Source: Massilia varians
GTDB lineage: Bacteria > Pseudomonadota > Gammaproteobacteria > Burkholderiales > Burkholderiaceae_D
Assembly: GCF_027923905.1 (NCBI RefSeq)
Contig: NZ_AP026966.1
Location: 2,419,001 to 2,483,000 of the forward strand
Direction: 5' to 3'
Length of the DNA stretch: 64,000 bases
Positions within the stretch are counted from its first letter, which is position 1. Every line of letters begins with the position of its first letter. The position numbers were made by a program, and so were the translations under genes. Positions 46,652-55,560 of the stretch are shown in pieces. The notes under the pieces were generated by a model that did no database searches, was not told where the DNA came from, and saw only the letters and a list, made by a program, of their open reading frames with translations.

Positions 46652-47650
46652 ATGCTGGATATCGAGAAACTGCTGGCCCCGATCGCTGCGGACCAGCCTT
46701 GCGGCGAGGACCTGGCGTTCTCGCCCGAGTTCGACGCCGTCAGCCGCGCGCGCCAGGCCGACGACCCGTCGATCGAGCAGGGCGCCTGGGTGACGACCCT
46801 GAAGGAAGCCGACTGGAAGTTCGTGGCCAGACGCTGCGCCGAGCTGATCGAAACGCGCAGCAAGGATCTGCAGCTGGCGGTCTGGCTGGCCGAGGCGGCG
46901 GCGAAGACCGACCGGCTGGCCGGCCTGGCGGACAGCCTGCGCCTGTTGGCGGCGCTGTGCGAGCGCTACTGGGACGGCGTTCATCCCTTGCCGGACGAAG
47001 ACGGCCATGAGCGCCGCATCGGCAACCTGGCCTGGATCGCCGCGCGCATCGCGCCCCTGGTGAAGGAAGTGCCGCTGGCCGATGGCCTGACCATGCTCGG
47101 CTGGGAAGCGGCGCGTGCGCGCGGACCGGACAGCGTGGCCGAGCTGGAGGCGGCGCGCACCAGGGCGACGCCGGCGGCGCGCCAGGCGCTGGCCGAAGCG
47201 GCGCACGGCTGCCTGGCCGCGCTGGCGGAACTGGAGCGCGTCGTCGACGAGCGGCTGGGCGTCGACGGCCCCAGCTTCGGCGCTGCGCGCGCGGCGCTGC
47301 GCGACTTCGAGGACCTGGCGGCGCCGCAGGTAGCACGTCCGCAGGTAGCGGCGCAGGGCATGCCGGTGGCGGCGGCCCCTGGCGGCGCGCCGCGCGTGCA
47401 GGGCGTGCAGGGCGTGCACAGCGTGGGAGAGGGGCCGCCGCAAAGCCGCGAGCAGGCGCTGGCCCAGCTGCGCGGCGTGGCCGAATTCTTCCGCCGCACC
47501 GAGCCGCACAGCCCGGTCGCCTATCTGGCCGAGAAGGCGGCGCGCTGGGGCGAACAGCCGCTTCACGCATGGCTGCGTTCGGTCATCAAGGAGGATGCCT
47601 CGCTGGCGCGGCTGGAGGATTTGCTGGGAATCGAGAACGACGAGGGTTGA
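46652..47650 (+). CDS. tssA: Type VI secretion protein TssA
   Basis: 332 residues. ImpA N-terminal domain (LLAPIAADQPCGEDLAFSPEFD; DWKFVARRCAELIETRSKDLQLAVWLAEA; CERYWDGVHPLPDEDG), a Gly/Ala/Val linker with a repeated VQGVQGVH stretch, and a C-terminal helical part (EFFRRTEPHSPVAYLAEKAARWGEQPLHAWL) seen in short TssA proteins. It primes tube and sheath growth. Last gene of the block. Confidence 0.93.
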   Translation: MLDIEKLLAPIAADQPCGEDLAFSPEFDAVSRARQADDPSIEQGAWVTTLKEADWKFVARRCAELIETRSKDLQLAVWLAEAAAKTDRLAGLADSLRLLAALCERYWDGVHPLPDEDGHERRIGNLAWIAARIAPLVKEVPLADGLTMLGWEAARARGPDSVAELEAARTRATPAARQALAEAAHGCLAALAELERVVDERLGVDGPSFGAARAALRDFEDLAAPQVARPQVAAQGMPVAAAPGGAPRVQGVQGVHSVGEGPPQSREQALAQLRGVAEFFRRTEPHSPVAYLAEKAARWGEQPLHAWLRSVIKEDASLARLEDLLGIENDEG

Positions 47651-47713
47651 AAGAAAATTTCATCTAGAAGCGTAAAATGAAATTTCCTTTCATGGGGCCG
47701 GCATTGCCGGCCC
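47649..47713. terminator. Two hairpins between tssA and phaP
   Basis: A 15-bp inverted repeat with one mismatch (47649-47663 with 47677-47691) begins inside the tssA stop codon, followed by a perfect 7-bp GC stem GGGCCGG with a 5-base loop (47695-47713). They lie between convergent genes and probably stop both. Confidence 0.65.
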
Positions 47714-47720
47714 TGATGCT

Positions 47721-48281
47721 TTATTCAGCCTGTTTTTGTTCGCCCGGCTGGACCATCGACGTGGCCTTCGCGATCTGCGCTTCCACGGTCTGCACTGCCT
47801 GGCGGGTCGCCTGGGTTACCTGTTCGTAGCCCTTGAAGGCATTGTCGATGGCGGTCTTGATGATCTCGACGGCGTTTTCCGACCCCGGCTTGACGTTCTG
47901 GGTCACGTCGTAGATCAGGGCCGACAGGGTGCTCTTGGCTTCGGCCACGTGGGTATCGGCGGCCTGGCGGAACTCCTGGTGCATCTCGTCGATGATGGCC
48001 TTGAGCTGCTCGCGGTACTCCGCGGCGCCGGCGGCGCCCGGCTGCATGCGCGCATGCAGGGCGGCGATGGCGGCCTTGGGGTCGCCGCTGCCGGCCAGGC
48101 CCGCGATCTGCTGGCCGGCCGCGATCGAGCCGGCCATCGAGCTCTTCGCTGCATTCATGTTCAGCGCCACCACCTGCTCGACGCCCTTGACGGTCTTGTC
48201 GGCGAGGGTGTTGAAGGTTTGCATCTGCAGGTCGAACAGGGTCTTGGTCGCGTTGGCGAACTGCTCCGGACTCGTAAACAT
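47721..48281 (-). CDS. phaP: Phasin family protein
   Basis: 186 residues from MFTSPEQFANATKTLFDLQMQTFNTLADKTVKGVEQVVALNMNAAKSS, the phasin_2 signature; GAGGAG precedes the ATG, and the upstream extension is rejected. The protein is almost all amphipathic helix and coats polyhydroxyalkanoate granules. No PHA synthase is near, so it is probably a dispersed phasin gene, as is common in Burkholderiales. Confidence 0.92.
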   Translation of the reverse strand: MFTSPEQFANATKTLFDLQMQTFNTLADKTVKGVEQVVALNMNAAKSSMAGSIAAGQQIAGLAGSGDPKAAIAALHARMQPGAAGAAEYREQLKAIIDEMHQEFRQAADTHVAEAKSTLSALIYDVTQNVKPGSENAVEIIKTAIDNAFKGYEQVTQATRQAVQTVEAQIAKATSMVQPGEQKQAE

Positions 48282-48343
48282 CGGTGTCTCCTCGCTATTG
48301 GAATAATCGGATGCATGTCGGATGAGATGCGGCTTGCACCCCA

Positions 48344-48541
48344 TTATTTAGCAACAATGGGTTTTTCGCAACGCGCGTCCCGGTAGGGGCCGGCGGATTT
48401 CTCCCAACCCGGCCCCAGGGGCGTCTGCGAGCATGCAAGCGCGCCGTTCAATTTGCTGCGCCATTGGTAATACGGGGCCGGACCGGCAAATGCCGCATGT
48501 GCCGCCAGGCCAAGCGCAAGGAGGAGGATACGATGTTTCAT
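48344..48541 (-). CDS. Small secreted protein, 65 residues
   Basis: MKHRILLLALGLAAHAAFAGPAPYYQW is a clear signal peptide with a cleavage site near AFA-GP. The mature part of about 46 residues has two cysteines (ALACSQTP, DARCEKPI) that may form one disulphide. No strong ribosome site is seen. I do not recognise a family. It lies between phaP and the 634-residue gene on the same strand. Confidence 0.65.
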   Translation of the reverse strand: MKHRILLLALGLAAHAAFAGPAPYYQWRSKLNGALACSQTPLGPGWEKSAGPYRDARCEKPIVAK

Positions 48542-48621
48542 GTGCTGTCGAGCTTACCGCGATCGTGCGGCAAGTCAAGTATCGCGTCGTTTTTCCTCCT
48601 CGCCCGGAGCACGGCGCCGGC

Positions 48622-50526
48622 CTATGCCACCCGGTTGTAGCGCAGCACGATTTCGTAGCGGCTGTCCTCGTCGTCGCTGATGTACTCGCGCCGTTCCCGG
48701 TACTGGCCGGGAATCTTGTCGAGCGGCGTCACCCGGACCCTGATCCCCTGCGGCGTGAGGTGTTCGCTCGCCGCCGGCAGCGCAACGTCGACGTTGGTCA
48801 GCTCGACCAGGTCCTGGACGCTGGGCCCGATCATGTCCTCGATGATCGGATCGGCCGGCGCCCACAGCGCCACGAACACGTCGATCGCGACCACCACCGC
48901 GGCCGCGATGGCGGCGGCGATCAGGCCCTTGAGGCCGTAGCCGGCCAGCTTGGCGGCGATCTGGCCGGCCTCCTTGAGGTGGTCCATCACGAAGGCCAAC
49001 TGGTCCTTCAGGATGGCGATGAAGGCGTCCAGCGTGTCCTCGATCTGGCGCTCGAAAGCCTCTTCGCCGTCGATCTCGAAGCCCCGGATCGACAGCGCGG
49101 CGCCCAGGATCGGCGCCTGGTGCGAAAACAGCAGGTGGTCCATGGCGCGCGTTTCGCCGGAATCGACGTCGTCGAAGCGGATCGGCGCGCCGCCGTTGGG
49201 CAGTTGCGCGGGGCCCGAGCTCAGGTCGGGAAACAGCGGCAGCGCCACGATGCGGATGCCGACTTCGTCCGAGCCGAACGAGGCGGGCGAGGTCTCGGCG
49301 CGCGCGTACAGGCTTTCGCTGCGGATCTCGAAACGCGCGCTCGAGGGCGTGGCCACGCCGATGTACTCGACGTTCGACAGCAGCACCGGACCGTGGCCGG
49401 GATAGGTGCTGAGGTTGGGCACTGCGACCTGGAAGCCGTACACGCCGGGCGCCAGGTCGGCGGGCACCTGGAAGCTGAGGCGGTCGTGTACCCGGCAATC
49501 GAGGATCAGGCGGTCTTGATTGCCGACGCGCTCGGTGAGCGGAGTCTCGTCGTCGCCGCACACCTGGGCGGGGACCTCGCGCAGCACCGTGCCCGGCGCG
49601 TCCTTGGCGAAGATCCGCACCGATGCATCGACGCTGGAGAAGTTCACGCCTTCCAGCAGCACGCCCTGGCCCGCCTCGATTTCCAGTACGCGCTGGCAGG
49701 CGCCGGCCGCGCTGTTGCCGGGGCAGTCGGTGGTCTGCACCTCGCATACCTGCCGTGCCTCGTTGCCTTCCATGATCACGCGGCAGCGCTGCTGCAGTTC
49801 GGCGGGCAGGTAGTCGCCCGGGGACAGCGGCGGGGTGTAGCTGCCGGTGCGCAGGCCGTTGACCCGGCAGATCCGCACCAGGGGATCGAAGTTCTCCTCG
49901 CCCGGGATATACGGCCGCACGCGCACCCGGCCGGAATGCTCCTGGGTCGCACAGCCGGCCTCGTCGAAGGCCTGCACGCCGACGCGGTCCGCGATTTCCT
50001 GGGCAAAGCCCAGCGACAGCTGCGCCAGGGCGAGCGGCTGGTCGATGGCGGGCAGCAGGCCGGTCGCGAACAGGCGGCTGCGCTCGCCGCCGCTCAGGCT
50101 ATTGAGGGAATTGCTGGCGCAGGCCAGCACCCGTTGCAGCTCCGGCGGCAGCCGGCGCAGGGTGGCGAAACCGCTTTCCTCCAGCGCGTTGGCGGGCGTC
50201 TTGCCCGCGAGGTAGCGCCGCGTCAGGTGGAAGAACGAGGCGCCGAGCGTGCTGGGGACGCGGTTGTTGGCGAGCAGCCGGTCGAGCTTGTTGCGCCGGC
50301 TCTGCTTGGGCTTGGCGCCCAGCGAGACCGGCACGCAGGCGCCGGGCGCGCCGGGAGGGCAAGGATGCTCGCCATCTGGCGGCGCGCACGGGGTCTCGGG
50401 CGGCGTGGGCGCGGAGCAGTTGTAGATGTTGATGGTGCCGCTGCTCTTGATGCGGATGTTGATGGTGCATCCGCCTTCATGCCCGGGCTTGCCGGGATCC
50501 GGGGCATTGCTCTTTCTTGATTTCAT
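48622..50526 (-). CDS. Large protein of unknown function with IPT-like and SDEV/DVDSGETR modules
   Basis: 634 residues from the ATG at 50526 (GGAG 7 bases upstream). No signal peptide: the N-terminus is MKSRKSNAPDPGKPGHEGG with a CTINIRIKSSGTINIYNCS strand pair and a Pro-rich segment. Residues near 300-420 resemble an IPT/TIG beta domain (GVLLEGVNFSSVDASVRIFA; PGVYGFQVAVPN). Then come FGSDEVGIRIVALPLF and FDDVDSGETRAMDHLL, blocks I associate with uncharacterised bacterial proteins, and a glycine/alanine-rich hydrophobic helix (LKGLIAAAIAAAVVVAIDVFVALW). About nine cysteines are present. It stands alone, between the type VI locus and a MerR regulator. Function unknown; a secreted or surface protein is possible but unsupported. 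Confidence 0.8.
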   Translation of the reverse strand: MKSRKSNAPDPGKPGHEGGCTINIRIKSSGTINIYNCSAPTPPETPCAPPDGEHPCPPGAPGACVPVSLGAKPKQSRRNKLDRLLANNRVPSTLGASFFHLTRRYLAGKTPANALEESGFATLRRLPPELQRVLACASNSLNSLSGGERSRLFATGLLPAIDQPLALAQLSLGFAQEIADRVGVQAFDEAGCATQEHSGRVRVRPYIPGEENFDPLVRICRVNGLRTGSYTPPLSPGDYLPAELQQRCRVIMEGNEARQVCEVQTTDCPGNSAAGACQRVLEIEAGQGVLLEGVNFSSVDASVRIFAKDAPGTVLREVPAQVCGDDETPLTERVGNQDRLILDCRVHDRLSFQVPADLAPGVYGFQVAVPNLSTYPGHGPVLLSNVEYIGVATPSSARFEIRSESLYARAETSPASFGSDEVGIRIVALPLFPDLSSGPAQLPNGGAPIRFDDVDSGETRAMDHLLFSHQAPILGAALSIRGFEIDGEEAFERQIEDTLDAFIAILKDQLAFVMDHLKEAGQIAAKLAGYGLKGLIAAAIAAAVVVAIDVFVALWAPADPIIEDMIGPSVQDLVELTNVDVALPAASEHLTPQGIRVRVTPLDKIPGQYRERREYISDDEDSRYEIVLRYNRVA

Positions 50527-50667
50527 GATTAATCTCCGTAACGAGGCGACAAGGGCAGGGACCGGGCCATCGAACAGGCTCGACAGGAGTGACCGTAGCG
50601 CGGGATGTGCCGGCGCCCTTGGATCGGGCTCAATGGAGGAACAATGGGAAGGCAACAGGAGGGGACC

Positions 50668-51090
50668 ATGCCGCAAGGCGCCACGCTGCTCAATATCGGT
50701 GACGCCGCCAGGGCTTCCGGCGTATCGGCCAAGATGATTCGTCACTACGAATCGATCGGCTTGACCGGCGAGGCGAAACGCACCGAGGCCGGCTACCGTG
50801 TGTACGGCGCGGACGACGTGCGCGTGCTGCAGTTCATCCATCGCGCCCGCGCGCTCGGCTTTTCGCTCCAGCAGATCGGCAAGTTGCTGAGCCTGTGGCA
50901 GGACAAGGGGCGCGCCAGTGCCGACGTGCGCGCCCTGGCACGGACCCACATCGATGAACTGAACCGCAAGATCGCGGAAATGGAAGCGATGCGCCGCACG
51001 CTCGAAGCCCTGGCCGCATCCTGCCATGGCGATGCGCGTTCGAGCTGCCCGATCCTGGACGACCTGGCGGCACAGGAAGAGGGCGGGTAA
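50668..51090 (+). CDS. cueR: CueR-like MerR-family copper regulator
   Basis: 140 residues from the ATG at 50668 with GGAGGGG upstream; an ATG at 50644 is less likely. MerR helix-turn-helix (LLNIGDAARASGVSAKMIRHYESIGL), dimerisation helix, and a C-terminal metal loop CHGDARSSCPILDDL with the C-x7-C spacing of Cu(I)/Ag(I) sensors. Its usual target, a copper ATPase or oxidase gene, is not next to it. A strong hairpin terminator follows. Confidence 0.85.
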   Translation: MPQGATLLNIGDAARASGVSAKMIRHYESIGLTGEAKRTEAGYRVYGADDVRVLQFIHRARALGFSLQQIGKLLSLWQDKGRASADVRALARTHIDELNRKIAEMEAMRRTLEALAASCHGDARSSCPILDDLAAQEEGG

Positions 51091-51091
51091 A

Positions 51092-51135
51092 CGCAAAACG
51101 CCGTAAGCCTTTTTCAAAGCTTACGGCGTTTTGCG
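51092..51135. terminator. Bidirectional terminator between cueR and tRNA-Leu
   Basis: A perfect 17-bp stem (51092-51108 with 51119-51135) with a 10-base loop; one arm has AAAA and the other TTTT, so it can end transcripts from cueR and from the tRNA array. Confidence 0.88.
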
Positions 51136-51158
51136 GGACGTCTGTCCTAGGTAGAGTT

Positions 51159-51243
51159 TGGTGCCCACGGAGGGACTCGAACCCCCACACCTCGCGGCAC
51201 ATGGACCTGAACCATGCGCGTCTACCAATTCCGCCACGTGGGC
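51159..51243 (-). tRNA. tRNA-Leu (CAG), copy 1
   Basis: 85 bases including an encoded CCA. Acceptor stem GCCCACG/CGTGGGC, anticodon loop TTCAGGT (CAG), long variable arm as in class II tRNAs, and TTCGAGT in the T arm. Last copy in transcription order; reads CTG, the main Leu codon at this GC content. Confidence 0.96.
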
Positions 51244-51303
51244 ACTGATACTGCTACAACCTCAAAACTTCTTACAACTTCTTGCGGATTTACATCCGGT
51301 AGC

Positions 51304-51388
51304 TGGTGCCCACGGAGGGACTCGAACCCCCACACCTCGCGGCACATGGACCTGAACCATGCGCGTCTACCAATTCCGCCACGTGGGC
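51304..51388 (-). tRNA. tRNA-Leu (CAG), copy 2
   Basis: Identical in sequence to the other three copies, CCA encoded. Separated from copy 1 by 60 bases of unrelated spacer. Confidence 0.96.
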
Positions 51389-51481
51389 ATATTTACTTCG
51401 GTACTGCTAACACCTTGCAGGCTTCCGCACCGGCGGGGAACCCGCCGGGCCTACGATACTGCATACTTCTACGGAATTCTA
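51389..51481. repeat. tRNA spacer, short version
   Basis: 93 bases between copies 2 and 3. Both flanks match the spacer at 51567-51684, but the middle differs: here it holds a compact CCGGCGGG/CCCGCCGG hairpin. Confidence 0.85.
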
Positions 51482-51566
51482 TGGTGCCCACGGAGGGACT
51501 CGAACCCCCACACCTCGCGGCACATGGACCTGAACCATGCGCGTCTACCAATTCCGCCACGTGGGC
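51482..51566 (-). tRNA. tRNA-Leu (CAG), copy 3
   Basis: Identical to the other copies, CCA encoded. With its flanking spacers it looks like part of a recent tandem duplication. Confidence 0.96.
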
Positions 51567-51684
51567 ATATTTACTTCGGTACTGCTAACACCTTGCAGGC
51601 TTCCGCACCGGCCTTCGTAATTCAGACCATTAGTCCGAATTACCCCGCCGGGCCTACGATACTGCATACTTCTACGGAATTCTA
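51567..51684. repeat. tRNA spacer, long version
   Basis: 118 bases between copies 3 and 4. Same ends as the 93-base spacer, but the central hairpin is replaced by a longer one containing GTAATTC and its complement GAATTAC around GAC/GTC. Confidence 0.85.
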
Positions 51685-51769
51685 TGGTGCCCACGGAGGG
51701 ACTCGAACCCCCACACCTCGCGGCACATGGACCTGAACCATGCGCGTCTACCAATTCCGCCACGTGGGC
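51685..51769 (-). tRNA. tRNA-Leu (CAG), copy 4
   Basis: Identical to the other copies, CCA encoded. First in transcription order; upstream on the minus strand is TGCTATTGT, which fits an extended -10 element at about 51786-51794. Confidence 0.96.
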
Positions 51770-52092
51770 ACTGAACTAACTCTGCTACAATAGCAGGCTT
51801 TGTCATTTTTCGCCAGATCAACTTTCGTTGGTCGCAGTGTGAAACGCCTCTGCCGCTACTGTTTTTCTCCTGCTGCAGCGAGCTGCGTTGCTGAAGAGAC
51901 CGAGATTATAGCGGAAGGATTTCAAAAGTCAAAAGCCCAAAGCAAGGTTTTCATCGGGAGACTTCGAGCACGCTTCGCTGCACATGTTAGGCGAATCGCT
52001 AGGCAATCCCTTACACTACGCCTGTCAAGGTATTCATCATTCCCGGGCAGCTGCACCGGCAGCGCCGCTATCAAGAGAAATAAGAAAACGAT
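51770..52092. promoter_or_regulatory. Intergenic region between the tRNA array and rnr
   Basis: 323 bp without a gene. It should contain the tRNA promoter (minus strand; extended -10 TGCTATTGT near 51790) and the rnr promoter (plus strand). I see no convincing -35/-10 pair for rnr and no strong repeat. Confidence 0.45.
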
Positions 52093-54666
52093 TTGAAGCA
52101 ACCTACCCATACCATTCCTAGCCGCGAGGAAATCCTCGCCGTCTTTCGCAGTGCCAAGGGCCCGCTCGCCGCGAGCGATCTGGCGCGCAGCCTGAAGGTC
52201 AAGCCCGCCGCCCAGGAAGTCCTCGGCCGCCGGCTGAACGCCATGGAGCGCGACGGCCAGATCCGTGCCGACGCGAGCGGCACCTATGTGTTGGCCGACC
52301 AGTCCGGTTTCGTTACCGGCCGCGTCAGCGCCCACCGCGACGGCTACGGCTTCGTCATTCCGGATGAGGGCGGCGACGACCTGTTCCTGAACGATAAGGA
52401 AATGAACAAGGTGCTCAACGGCGACCGCGTGCGCGCACGCGTCACCGGCACCGACCGCCGCGGGCGCCCGGAAGGGACCATCGTCGAAGTGGTCGAGCGC
52501 GCCAACACCCACCTGATCGGCCGCCTGCTGAACGAAGGCGGGGTCTGGATCGTGTCGCCGGAAGACGTGCGCATCAGCCAGGACGTGCTGGTCGCGGGCG
52601 GCCCGGGCAAGGCCAAGGCCGGGCAGGTGGTCAGCGTCGAGCTGATCGAGCAGCCATCGCGCTTCCAGCAGCCCACCGGCAGGATCGTCGAGGTGCTCGG
52701 CGAGCTGGACGACCCGGGCATGGAAATCGAAATCGCGGTGCGCAAGTTCGGCGTGCCGCACGTGTTCTCGCCGGCCGCGCTGAAGCAGGCCAACCGCCTG
52801 CCCAACGAAGTGGTGGATGCCGACCTGGCCAACCGCGTCGACCTGCGCGACGTGCCCCTGGTGACCATCGACGGCGAAGACGCGCGCGACTTCGACGACG
52901 CGGTCTACTGCGAACCTGTCAAGATCGGCCGTACCAAGGGCTACCGCCTCCTGGTGGCGATCGCCGACGTCAGCCACTACGTCAGGCCGAACGACGCGCT
53001 CGATACCGATGCGATCGAGCGCAGCACCTCGGTCTATTTCCCGCGCCGCGTGATCCCGATGCTGCCCGAGAAGCTGTCCAACGGCCTGTGCTCGCTGAAC
53101 CCGGCGGTGGACCGCTGCACCCTGGTGTGCGACATGGTCGTCACCGAGGACGGCGAAGTCACCGCCTACCAGTTCTACCCGGCCGTGATGCACTCGGCTG
53201 CGCGCCTGACCTACAACGAGGTTGCCGAGATCCTTGGCAACACGGGTGGCCCGGAAGCGCAGCGCAGGCCAGGCATCGTGCCGCACCTGCTGCACCTGAA
53301 CGAGGTGTTCCGCGCGCTGCTCAAGGCGCGCCAGGAACGCGGTGCGATCGACTTCGAGACCACCGAGACCTACATCGTCTGCAATGCGGTGGGCAAGATC
53401 GAAAAGATCATCCCGCGCACCCGCAACGATGCGCACCGCCTCATCGAAGAGTGCATGCTGGCCGCCAACGTGTGCGCGGCCGACCTCCTGATCCGCCACA
53501 AGCACCCCGGCACCTTCCGCGTCCACGCGGTGCCGACCGAGGAAAAGCTGCTGCAGCTGCGCACCTTCCTGAAGCTGGTAGGCCTGAACCTGGGCGGGGG
53601 CACTTCGCCCACGGCGCGCGACTACGCCGAGGTCATGCAGAGAATCAAGGAGCGCCCGGATGCGGCCCTGCTGCAGACCATGCTGCTGCGCTCGATGCAG
53701 CAGGCGGTCTACAGCCCGGACAACGTCGGCCACTTCGGCCTGGCGTACGAAGCCTATGCCCACTTCACCAGCCCGATCCGCCGCTACCCGGACCTGCTGA
53801 CCCACCGCGCGATCAAGGCCATCCTGCAAGGCAAGAAGTACGAGCCGAAGGGCATCGACCTGGCCGGCCTGAACACGACGCTGTCGAATTCGGCGCGCAA
53901 GCAGGCCGCCAAGGACAAGGCGGAAGGCAAGGCCAAGAACGAGAAGGACCTGACCATCTGGGACGCGCTGGGCGTGCACTGCTCGGCCAACGAGCGCCGC
54001 GCCGACGAAGCCTCGCGCGACGTCGAGAACTGGCTGAAGTGCTACTTCATGCAAGACAAGCTGGGCGAGGACTTCACCGGCACCGTCTCCGGCGTGACCC
54101 CGTTCGGCATCTTCGTCACGCTTGACCAGCTCTACGTCGAGGGCCTGGTGCACATCAGCGGGCTGGGCACCGACTACTTCCAGTACGACGAGGCGCGCCA
54201 CGAACTGCGCGGCGAGCGCAGCGGCCAGGTGTACAAGCTGACCAGCAAGGTGACCGTCAAGGTGGCGAAGGTCGACCTCGAGGCGAGGAAGATCGACCTG
54301 GTGCTGGCCCAGGCCGGCGCGCAAGAGAGCATCCCGGCGCCGCTCGAGCGTGCGCGCCAGGCCGCGGTCGAGGCCCTGGAGCCGAAGCCGCCGAAGAAGC
54401 GCAAGGCGAAAGCCCAGGCCGAGGCGCCGACGGAGCCGTCGCGCGCCACCAGCACCGAGGCAGCGCAAGAGGAGGACAAGGACGAAGACGTGGTCTTCGT
54501 GCCGCCGCCGCGCAGCGCCCGCAAGCCATCGGCCAAGACTGCCGGCAAGACCGCAAGCAAAACCGCGTCCAAGACGCCCACGAAGCGCGCCGCCAAGCCC
54601 GGCGCGCCAAAAACCAAAGCGGTGGCCAAGACCCCCGCTGCCAAAACTAGCAGGAAGAAACAGTAA
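52093..54666 (+). CDS. rnr: Ribonuclease R
   Basis: 857 residues from a TTG start at 52093; an in-frame stop lies 12 bases upstream and the N-terminal THTIPSREEILAVFRSAKGPL block matches RNase R, so a later ATG would cut the domain. Order: helix-turn-helix N-domain, two cold-shock domains (SGFVTGRVSAHRDGYGFVIPD), RNB catalytic domain with TIDGEDARDFDDAVYCE, S1 domain (GTVSGVTPFGIFVTLDQLYVEGLVHIS, about 660-735) and a long Lys/Ala/Pro-rich tail. It degrades structured RNA 3' to 5' and helps rRNA quality control. rlmB follows after 3 bp. Confidence 0.95.
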   Translation: MKQPTHTIPSREEILAVFRSAKGPLAASDLARSLKVKPAAQEVLGRRLNAMERDGQIRADASGTYVLADQSGFVTGRVSAHRDGYGFVIPDEGGDDLFLNDKEMNKVLNGDRVRARVTGTDRRGRPEGTIVEVVERANTHLIGRLLNEGGVWIVSPEDVRISQDVLVAGGPGKAKAGQVVSVELIEQPSRFQQPTGRIVEVLGELDDPGMEIEIAVRKFGVPHVFSPAALKQANRLPNEVVDADLANRVDLRDVPLVTIDGEDARDFDDAVYCEPVKIGRTKGYRLLVAIADVSHYVRPNDALDTDAIERSTSVYFPRRVIPMLPEKLSNGLCSLNPAVDRCTLVCDMVVTEDGEVTAYQFYPAVMHSAARLTYNEVAEILGNTGGPEAQRRPGIVPHLLHLNEVFRALLKARQERGAIDFETTETYIVCNAVGKIEKIIPRTRNDAHRLIEECMLAANVCAADLLIRHKHPGTFRVHAVPTEEKLLQLRTFLKLVGLNLGGGTSPTARDYAEVMQRIKERPDAALLQTMLLRSMQQAVYSPDNVGHFGLAYEAYAHFTSPIRRYPDLLTHRAIKAILQGKKYEPKGIDLAGLNTTLSNSARKQAAKDKAEGKAKNEKDLTIWDALGVHCSANERRADEASRDVENWLKCYFMQDKLGEDFTGTVSGVTPFGIFVTLDQLYVEGLVHISGLGTDYFQYDEARHELRGERSGQVYKLTSKVTVKVAKVDLEARKIDLVLAQAGAQESIPAPLERARQAAVEALEPKPPKKRKAKAQAEAPTEPSRATSTEAAQEEDKDEDVVFVPPPRSARKPSAKTAGKTASKTASKTPTKRAAKPGAPKTKAVAKTPAAKTSRKKQ

Positions 54667-54669
54667 TAC

Positions 54670-55413
54670 ATGAAAAATAAAATGTTATTCGGGTTCCACG
54701 CGGTGACCTCGCGGCTGCGCCACGAGGCCCAGTCGGTGGAAGAGATCTTCGTCGATGCCGAGCGCAACGATGCCCGCATGAAGGCCTTGATCGCCAGCGC
54801 GAAAGAGGCCGGCGTGCGCGTCATGCCAGTCGACGCCGCGCGTCTCGACAAGATCACCGGCACCCGCCGCCACCAGGGCGTGATCGCCTTTGCCAGCCAG
54901 CTGGCGCTGGCGCGCAACCTGGACGAGCTGCTCGATGCGATCGAGGGTCCGCCGCTGCTCCTGATCCTCGACGGCATCACCGACCCGCACAACCTGGGCG
55001 CCTGCCTGCGCGTGGCCGACGGCGTCGGCGCGCACGCCGTGATCGTCCCGAAAGACCGCGCGGTCGGCCTGAACGCCACCGCGGCGAAAGTGGCGAGCGG
55101 CGCGGCCGAGACCGTGCCCTACATCACGGTGACCAACCTGGCGCGCACCATGCGCGAGCTGAAGGACCGCGGCATCTGGCTGATCGGCACCTCGGACGAC
55201 GCCGACAAGGGCCTGTACGAAGCCGACTTCAGCGGCCCGACCGCGCTGGTGATGGGGTCCGAAGGCGAGGGCATGCGCCGCCTGACGCGCGAGACCTGCG
55301 ACCTCCTGGTCAACATTCCGATGTTCGGCTCGGTCGAGAGCCTGAACGTGTCGGTCGCCTCGGGCGTGTGCCTGTACGAGGCGCGCCGCCAGCGCATCGC
55401 ACGCGAAGCCTGA
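54670..55413 (+). CDS. rlmB: 23S rRNA 2'-O-ribose methyltransferase RlmB
   Basis: 247 residues of the SpoU family. N-terminal substrate-binding domain ([29 protein letters not shown]) and the knotted catalytic domain with [52 protein letters not shown] and [27 protein letters not shown], the three SpoU motifs. It methylates G2251 of 23S rRNA. The rnr-rlmB pair is a classic order and the two are co-transcribed. Confidence 0.95.
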   Translation: MKNKMLFGFHAVTSRLRHEAQSVEEIFVDAERNDARMKALIASAKEAGVRVMPVDAARLDKITGTRRHQGVIAFASQLALARNLDELLDAIEGPPLLLILDGITDPHNLGACLRVADGVGAHAVIVPKDRAVGLNATAAKVASGAAETVPYITVTNLARTMRELKDRGIWLIGTSDDADKGLYEADFSGPTALVMGSEGEGMRRLTRETCDLLVNIPMFGSVESLNVSVASGVCLYEARRQRIAREA

Positions 55414-55429
55414 GTGTTTCACCCATCCT

Positions 55430-55460
55430 GAGGGAGCAATGCCGCCGGCATTGTTCCCTC
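55430..55460 (+). terminator. Hairpin terminator after rlmB
   Basis: 14-bp stem with one G-T pair (GAGGGAGCAATGCC with its complement) and a 3-base loop, followed by GATTTCTTT. Ends the rnr-rlmB transcript. Confidence 0.75.
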
Positions 55461-55560
55461 GATTTCTTTGCGCAACCCGCAGCGCAAGCTTTCCCGCAAG
55501 CTCCAAGCAAACCCCCGCAACATGCGCTACCATCCGCACTGGTTTGCGAATTTCCTTATT

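Noticed and set aside
51159..51769. Regular repeats that could be taken for a CRISPR-like array
   Set aside because: The repeats are full-length tRNA-Leu genes with anticodon, T arm and CCA; spacers are not unique short sequences.
51922..54468. 848-codon open frame antisense to rnr
   Set aside because: Shadow of rnr; no motif and it starts inside the opposite gene.
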